Source: Sphingomonadales bacterium BRH_c42 | Lineage (GTDB): Bacteria; Pseudomonadota; Alphaproteobacteria; Sphingomonadales; Sphingomonadaceae | Assembly: GCA_001516125.1 (NCBI GenBank) | Contig: LOEX01000105.1 | Location: forward strand, 1 to 35,281 | Reading direction: 5' to 3' | DNA: 35,281 bases | Shown: positions 32,745-35,281 of the stretch, piece by piece | Layout: each line of letters opens with the position of its first letter | Numbering within the stretch: position 1 is the first letter of the stretch | Translations under genes and position numbers: made by a program | The notes under the pieces: model-generated | Seen by the model: only the letters and a program-made list of their open reading frames with translations | The model's database searches: none | What the model was told of the DNA's origin: nothing

Positions 32745-34812
32745 TGTCGCCAACCTCAGCGACATTCACGGCGACGCCGGCCACTCCCGCAACGATCTCG
32801 ACAGCGACAGCGGGCGGCGGCTCCAAAGGCGCGGGGTTACCCTGGGCCAACCAGCGCAAGCCCTCCGAAATGTAGCGCGGCACATTCCAGTCCGTGTGTT
32901 CGATCGCGTGCTCCAATGCGAACGTCGACTTTTTCTGCTCGGCCGCGCGCTCATAGGCGAGTGCGGCGGCATCCCCATCGCCCAGTGGGAAGCGCTCGGG
33001 ATTTGCAAGAATGAACGCATCTTCAAAGCTACGTGCGCACGGCCCGCCGTCTGCCTCCGGGATCTGATAGGCAAGCCGGCGACTGTCAGCCATCTTGTCG
33101 GGCGACGTCTTCGCCAACAACGCAGCCGGCGACACTGCATTTCCGAACCAGGCTTTGATGCAGCCGTTGCTGGTGAACTGACCGTCCGCGACAGGAACCG
33201 CCACATGCTTCCCTTTGTCATTAGGCTTCACGGCGTCGATTTCGGTGATGATCAGCGCGCGCAACTCAAGGAAGGCGAGAAGATCGAAAAACCGGTGTGC
33301 ATAGGCACCGCCCACTTCCATCACCGTCAGATACTGGCTGCCGAGCTGCGGCTCACCGACGGCGGCCGTGTCGGTCTTACGGATCATCGCCGGAAGCAGG
33401 AGTCTCTCGGACGTGCCCTCAATCAGGACGGCCTTGTCCGCGAAGAACAGGTCGCAGCGCGTAAGGGTCAGGTATTGATGCAGAAACTCTCGATCAGGCG
33501 CTGGCGCGCTGCCCATGCCCTGTCGCAGATCCTTGACGACTGAACGACGGATGCCGTCGCCATCTCCGACAGACAGGAAATACCGCATCGCCTCGAAGCG
33601 GGCTTCGTTCGCCATGTGCGGCGAATGCGTGGTCACGACGAACTGCACTGGCCAAGGGCGGTTCTCGTTGAGCTGCGACACGAATGCGCTCGTGATCTGA
33701 TCGAGCTGCCGTATGAAAACTTCCTGCATCTGGGGGTGCAGGTGGGCCTCAGGCTCCTCAATGAAGACCAAATGCACCCCGGCCGCGGCCGGCGTAGCCT
33801 GGTACTCCCGGAAGAAGCGCAGCAGCTGCAAAAGCATGTAAACGAGATTGCGGACGCCCAAGCCATTATATGTCTCGGGAAGCGTGATGCCGTTTACGCC
33901 GACATAGCGGACCTTGGTGTGGTCATTCAGGAGCTTGTCGACATCGAAGCTGGTCTCCGTGACGAGTCCGGGATCCGCCAGACCCGGATAGCCGAAGAGA
34001 TCGAACGTAGGCAGCAACGAGGTCAGCTTCGCATTGAAGCCGGCGTGCAGATCACCCTGTATCTGCTCTACGGCCGCCTTCAGCTGTTCGGCGGTGGTGC
34101 GTTTCTCCGGATCCAGCGGATCGGTCAACGCTGACTGAAACAGCACCTCCACGACCTTGCCCAGCACATCACGTTCGCGATGCGTGTCGTCATCCAGCCC
34201 GCGCTGGGCGTTGATGAAGCCGCCGTGGATGAGCGTGGTAAGAGTTTTGGGTTCCAGGGCTTTCCGATTGGTAGGGTCGTTGGGATCCACGGCTTCGAGC
34301 GACGAGGCGTAGGCCGCCGGCAGACGGCTTCCAAGAGCGCGAAACAAACCGAGACGATCGGCGGCGACATCGTCGCCCGGCGCTACTATCCCCGCGAAAA
34401 GCGTTTCGACAGCTGTCGCTCGCGGTCCGAACGTAAGAACCAGACGAGCGTCCGAGCAATCGGGATTGAGATCGATGATGCACTCGCTGAGTGGTCCCAG
34501 ATCAGGAGCATCCACATCGTAGGCGATATCAAGCGTGATGGTGATCGATGGGAGGTGCGCTCGAACGTCGAGCTGCGCAGCGCCGCTGCGGAATGCATCG
34601 AAAGCGATCCAGAAGCACTCATGACATCCCAGAGAAAAATCCTCGAGCTTGAACGCCAAGGTCCGCTCGGAAAGGAGCCGCCGGAAAAGCTCTGCGATTG
34701 AGGTCTTGCCGCTGTTGTTGCGCCCGACGATGAGCGTCGTTCGCTCTTCCAGCCCTATCGCGACATGCCGCAGAAGCCTGAAGTTTTCGATCTCGACATG
34801 TTTGATTCGCAT
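32737..34812 (-). CDS. OLD-family ATPase with TOPRIM nuclease domain (GajA-like)
   Basis: A 691-residue OLD nuclease counted from the ATG at 34812 (MRIKHVEIENFRLLRHVAIGLEERTTLIVGRNNSGKTS). Walker A is GRNNSGKT (30-37), a signature-like GLGVRNLVYMLL at about 317-328, Walker B VFIEEPEAHLHP (349-360), and the H-loop TTHSPHM (394-400). The C-terminal TOPRIM domain has LIEGTSERLLLP (Glu465, Glu469) and IITEID (521-526), where the usual D-x-D is E-x-D. Family members nick or cut DNA when nucleotide is depleted. Paired with the UvrD-like gene this resembles Gabija, although GajA is nearer 580 residues. It is the first gene of the operon. Confidence 0.88.
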   Translation of the reverse strand: MRIKHVEIENFRLLRHVAIGLEERTTLIVGRNNSGKTSIAELFRRLLSERTLAFKLEDFSLGCHECFWIAFDAFRSGAAQLDVRAHLPSITITLDIAYDVDAPDLGPLSECIIDLNPDCSDARLVLTFGPRATAVETLFAGIVAPGDDVAADRLGLFRALGSRLPAAYASSLEAVDPNDPTNRKALEPKTLTTLIHGGFINAQRGLDDDTHRERDVLGKVVEVLFQSALTDPLDPEKRTTAEQLKAAVEQIQGDLHAGFNAKLTSLLPTFDLFGYPGLADPGLVTETSFDVDKLLNDHTKVRYVGVNGITLPETYNGLGVRNLVYMLLQLLRFFREYQATPAAAGVHLVFIEEPEAHLHPQMQEVFIRQLDQITSAFVSQLNENRPWPVQFVVTTHSPHMANEARFEAMRYFLSVGDGDGIRRSVVKDLRQGMGSAPAPDREFLHQYLTLTRCDLFFADKAVLIEGTSERLLLPAMIRKTDTAAVGEPQLGSQYLTVMEVGGAYAHRFFDLLAFLELRALIITEIDAVKPNDKGKHVAVPVADGQFTSNGCIKAWFGNAVSPAALLAKTSPDKMADSRRLAYQIPEADGGPCARSFEDAFILANPERFPLGDGDAAALAYERAAEQKKSTFALEHAIEHTDWNVPRYISEGLRWLAQGNPAPLEPPPAVAVEIVAGVAGVAVNVAEVGDNG

Positions 34813-34881
34813 CTCATTCCCACCCCCCAACTGTTTGTTACACTTTTCGCGACTATCCGGCCGCTAACAACTCTATTCTGC

Positions 34882-34905
34882 TTTCCGACACTTAAAACTG
34901 CCCCA
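34882..34905 (-). repeat. Inverted counterpart of the left-end repeat (right island end)
   Basis: Read on the minus strand from 34905, TGGGGCAGTTTTAAGTGTCGGAAA resembles the left-end TGGGGGCGGTTTAAGGGGTAGGAAA (23583-23607) with a few mismatches and two single-base gaps. Opposed orientations at the two ends fit integrase arm sites at both ends of an integrated element. The surrounding 34813-35028 contains no gene on either strand that I can support; it must hold the defence operon promoter. Confidence 0.5.
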
Positions 34906-34976
34906 TCCACGCCAAGCAGACTCGCTGAGTCAGCTGGTCATTCGCATCGACCCTTGACTCCTGCGTCGATTAAGAA

Positions 34977-34991
34977 GAACAAATAGAGAAC
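34977..34991. promoter_or_regulatory. LexA (SOS) box before imuA
   Basis: GAAC, seven bases AAATAGA, then GAAC: the alphaproteobacterial LexA site GTTC-N7-GTTC in reverse orientation. It is 37 bases upstream of the likely imuA start and about 165 bases upstream of the OLD gene on the other strand. imuA-imuB-dnaE2 cassettes are known LexA targets in this group. Confidence 0.8.
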
Positions 34992-35028
34992 ATGATGCCA
35001 AACCCGTTCCCGGAGGTCAACAAGCAGC

Positions 35029-35281
35029 TTGCGTCCCAAGCCCGCCATAGAGTCTTTGCGCGTGCAGATCGAAAAGATCGAAGGCAGAGGCCAGCGCGTG
35101 AAATCGGTGCTTCCCTTCGGAATTGCCGAGGTGGATTCGCGACTCCCCGGCGAAGGCCTGGCGCTCGGCGCGCTGCACGAGATCGCGGGCGGCGGTAACG
35201 GCGCGATAGACGGTGCCGCCGCCGCGCTCTTCGCCGCCGGGATTGCTGCGCGCACCAAGGGCAAAGTGCTGTGGTGCCTCA
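35029..35281 (+). CDS. imuA: ImuA, SOS mutagenesis RecA-like protein (partial, N-terminal)
   Basis: The first 84 codons of a gene that leaves the window. From the TTG at 35029: MRPKPAIESLRVQIEKIEGRG, then LPFGIAEVDSRLPGEGLALGALHEIAGGGNGAIDGAAAALFAAGIAARTKGKVLWCL, the ImuA (SulA/RecA-like) pattern in which LALGALHEI and the following loop correspond to the degenerate ATP site. A GGAGGT site 11 bases upstream supports the TTG; a TTG at 35056 and a GTG at 35062 are weaker options. ImuA acts with ImuB and DnaE2 in damage-induced translesion synthesis; these should follow to the right. The LexA box fits. Confidence 0.85.
   Translation, partial: MRPKPAIESLRVQIEKIEGRGQRVKSVLPFGIAEVDSRLPGEGLALGALHEIAGGGNGAIDGAAAALFAAGIAARTKGKVLWCL

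Larger units (their letters stand above)
23482..34930. mobile_element. Integrase-bearing genomic island with a defence operon
   Basis: The left edge is set by the sudden end of radC homology at about 23481; the integrase starts 200 bases inside. The right edge is not sharp: it must lie between the OLD gene (34812) and the imuA LexA box (34977). A sequence similar to the left integrase-side repeat but inverted sits at 34882-34905. The cargo is an exported nuclease-like protein, a toxin-antitoxin pair, a broken gene and four defence genes. The interior is visibly less GC-rich than the flanks in places. No transfer or replication genes are present, so it cannot move alone between cells. Confidence 0.75.

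Noticed and set aside
26505-34812. CRISPR array or Cas genes near the defence operon
   Set aside because: No regularly spaced repeats and no Cas motifs anywhere in the window.
23482-34926. ACTCGCT at 23482-23488 and 34920-34926 as the attachment core direct repeat
   Set aside because: It is in a good position at both edges, but seven bases are too short to be convincing, and the sequence after the right copy is not radC.
23482-34930. Prophage
   Set aside because: There are no capsid, tail, terminase, portal or lysis genes; only the integrase and toxin-antitoxin are phage-like.

Overview
The window is high-GC alphaproteobacterial chromosome, most likely from an Erythrobacteraceae/Sphingomonadales-type organism. 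The reasons are the split ATP synthase F0 operon (atpI-atpB-atpE-b'-b, without the F1 genes), the FYDLN-acid protein next to aroA-cmk-rpsA, an LexA box of the GAAC-N7-GAAC (GTTC-N7-GTTC) type before imuA, and many short palindromic intergenic repeats. The species call is inference; no database was searched.

Layout. 1-3759 (minus): 5' part of a dimethylargininase-like gene, asd and a secreted S9 dipeptidyl peptidase. 3774-8610 (minus): the conserved rpsP-rimM-trmD-rplS translation operon, here broken open between rimM and trmD. The insert holds a LysR regulator, a divergent small membrane-protein gene, a vapBC toxin-antitoxin pair, and a 79-bp diverged second copy of the trmD 5' end. Palindromic repeats lie inside trmD (in frame), at the rimM start and next to the trmD fragment. 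8644-10734 (minus): ffh, tRNA-Ala(GGC) and the FYDLN-acid protein. 10894-16399 (plus): aroA-cmk-DUF2238 membrane gene, then rpsA and gloB. 16446-18888 (minus): the F0 ATP synthase operon. 19060-22858 (minus): a ydbH-ynbE-ydbL operon, thought to be an envelope lipid-transport AsmA-like system.

23482-about 34930 is a genomic island. It begins inside radC, which is cut off exactly at its JAMM motif (HNHP). It carries a tyrosine integrase, a secreted nuclease-like protein overlapping the integrase stop, a HigBA-type toxin-antitoxin pair, a broken gene, and a defence operon on the minus strand. The operon has four genes: OLD-family ATPase/TOPRIM nuclease, UvrD-like helicase, HamA (DUF1837, PD-(D/E)XK nuclease) and HamB (Ski2-like DEAH helicase). 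All four overlap or are 1 base apart, so they look like one translationally coupled unit: a Gabija-like pair fused in one operon with a Hachiman pair. I consider this the most interesting content. Similar imperfect sequences in opposite orientation occur near both island ends. To the right lies a LexA box and the start of imuA (SOS mutagenesis), cut by the window edge.

Limits: all calls come from reading sequence and remembered family motifs. Start codons were moved from the longest reading frame where a ribosome binding site or family N terminus argued for it.
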